A stretch of DNA of 53,109 nucleotides from Clostridia bacterium (GTDB lineage Bacteria > Bacillota > Clostridia > UMGS1883 > UMGS1540), in NCBI GenBank assembly GCA_029006755.1, contig JAQXGO010000036.1, positions 1 through 53,109 of the forward strand, given 5' to 3'. Below are positions 52,342-53,109 of the stretch, piece by piece (positions within the stretch are counted from its first letter, which is position 1; every line of letters begins with the position of its first letter). Both the position numbers and the translations under genes were made by a program. Below the pieces are notes generated by a model, which had not been told where the DNA came from, did not search any database, and was given only the letters and a program-made list of their open reading frames with translations.

Positions 52342-52722
52342 TTATGCAACTTGGTGCACTAAAATCATATTTGTTTTGCCTGCATGCCCGACAGCGGAAC
52401 TGCCGGTAATCACGATCGTATCTCCTGTTGCGACCAGGTTACAGGAAACGGTTTTCTGCATTTTCTGTTTTTGCAATCGTTTTTATATTGTCGCCATCGT
52501 TCTCCGGAAGAAGCTGCCGTACCTGCCGGATATCATCCGCACAGCGAACGAAAGAGGCGGCAATCAAATCAACGCAATACCGAATATCATCTGCCGGAAT
52601 TGTATTGCCCGGTCGAAGAACTGCAGGCAGTCCTTTATAGGAAACAGATACAATGTTTGCATCACCGCATATCGGGCGGGTTGTAAGTGTAAACCGCTGG
52701 ACCTTTTTAAGATGTAATTTCC
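52342..52722 (-). pseudogene. pyk: Pyruvate kinase remnant with internal deletions
   Basis: The minus strand reads three separate blocks of pyruvate kinase. FTLTTRPICGD with NIVSVSYKGLP and VLRPGNTIPADD is the B-domain and following segment. It jumps directly to DLIAASFVRCADDIRQVRQL, missing the block between. Then GDNIKTIAKTENAEN is followed by a frame change into LVATGDTIVITGSSAVGHAG and TNMILVHQVA, the extreme C-terminus of the enzyme, ending at a true stop codon at 52342. About 125 residues survive of the normal 475 or more. It lacks an N-terminus and a start, so it is non-functional. A functional pyk must lie elsewhere, if at all. Confidence 0.85.
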
Positions 52723-52904
52723 CCGCAGAAGCAGTATAATGTAAAGGGCATTGAACAAATGTGTTCTTTTCCTAATACATTATATATGGCCGCGGCTCAT
52801 TTGCGATAATATGAAAAGTGGCTATATAGACAAGGCGTTGATAATCCAAAACTTGAAACCATAACCACAAACCAATTTTATCACGAATGGAGACTAAAAA
52901 CAAG

Positions 52905-53015
52905 ATGAAAGAGAAATTTGTTGAAAACGGAATTGAGTATGTGAGAAACGGAGATTACTACATACCAAACCTAACTGTACCCGCTGAAAAAACATATAAC
53001 ATCGGCAAGTTTTGA
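52905..53015 (+). pseudogene. Truncated TnpV-like transposon protein
   Basis: A 36-residue frame, MKEKFVENGIEYVRNGDYYI plus PNLTVPAEKTYNIGKF, matches the N-terminus of TnpV-type proteins encoded in transposons and integrative elements of Clostridia; the normal protein continues with GRMRLRYL-like sequence for about 80 more residues. Here a stop follows GKF directly. There is no good ribosome site. From 52723 to 52904 I see AT-rich sequence without a gene, and from 53016 to the window end nothing is recognised. Confidence 0.65.
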
Positions 53016-53109
53016 TATATTCTTTCAGCATTTTGCATAGCTTTCTCGGTGAAAATATTTGTCTTATTTTCCCTTTACAATTTATTACCGCCTGTCCTGA
53101 TTTCACGGC

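Overview
The window reads as a chromosomal stretch of a Gram-positive, spore-forming member of the Bacillota, most likely class Clostridia. The grounds are spoIVB, an ArgR-RecN-NAD kinase operon, mnmG-rsmG-noc, MinD and MreCD without mreB alongside, two proteins with S-layer homology (SLH) modules, strong AGGAGG ribosome sites, several TTG starts and textbook sigma-A promoters. The SLH-anchored sugar-binding/hydrolase-like proteins and the fucose genes suggest a glycan-using gut or rumen lineage; that is inference, and I do not name a genus.

Layout. (1) 1-10,060: a carbohydrate segment with fucI-fucU, two AraC-type regulators, a secreted carbohydrate-binding-like protein and a 1061-residue SLH-anchored hydrolase-like protein. 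It is bracketed by inverted copies of a modular structured repeat. (2) 10,067-16,275, minus strand: upp with a membrane-anchored unknown, then nadK-argR-recN-ABC-F. (3) 16,480-20,418, plus strand: Dabb protein, MATE exporter, SpoIVB protease, SDR oxidoreductase. (4) 20,576-29,171, minus strand: feoAB, and an adaptor/ATPase/permease exporter operon ending in an SLH protein. (5) 29,373-38,398: ylmH, divergent from dut-maf-mreC-mreD-PBP2, then minD-mgsA-HAD phosphatase-engB and a Gfo/Idh oxidoreductase. (6) 38,707-49,783, plus strand: a long run starting with an ACT protein, homoserine dehydrogenase, aspartokinase, RlmB and an ApgM-like protein that is a good candidate for the missing homoserine kinase, then an EIIC-like membrane protein, Dus, an SDR, MnmG, RsmG and Noc. 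(7) 49,815-53,109: another repeat locus, aconitase, a small DUF3787-like gene, a decayed pyruvate kinase and a TnpV-like transposon remnant.

The most unusual feature is the repeat family. Four intergenic loci (about 1-354, 9468-10053, 38424-38582, 49815-50061) are assembled from the same four modules: a terminator-like hairpin (A), a predicted three-way-junction unit (B), a unit bounded by a 10-bp inverted pair (C) and a small hairpin (D). All lie at 3' ends of genes. One copy supplies the stop codon of the aconitase gene, one B copy has lost exactly its structured core, and two loci flank the fucose/SLH segment in opposite orientation. A different multi-hairpin element lies between the SDR gene and feoB. 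No tRNA, rRNA or CRISPR array was seen.
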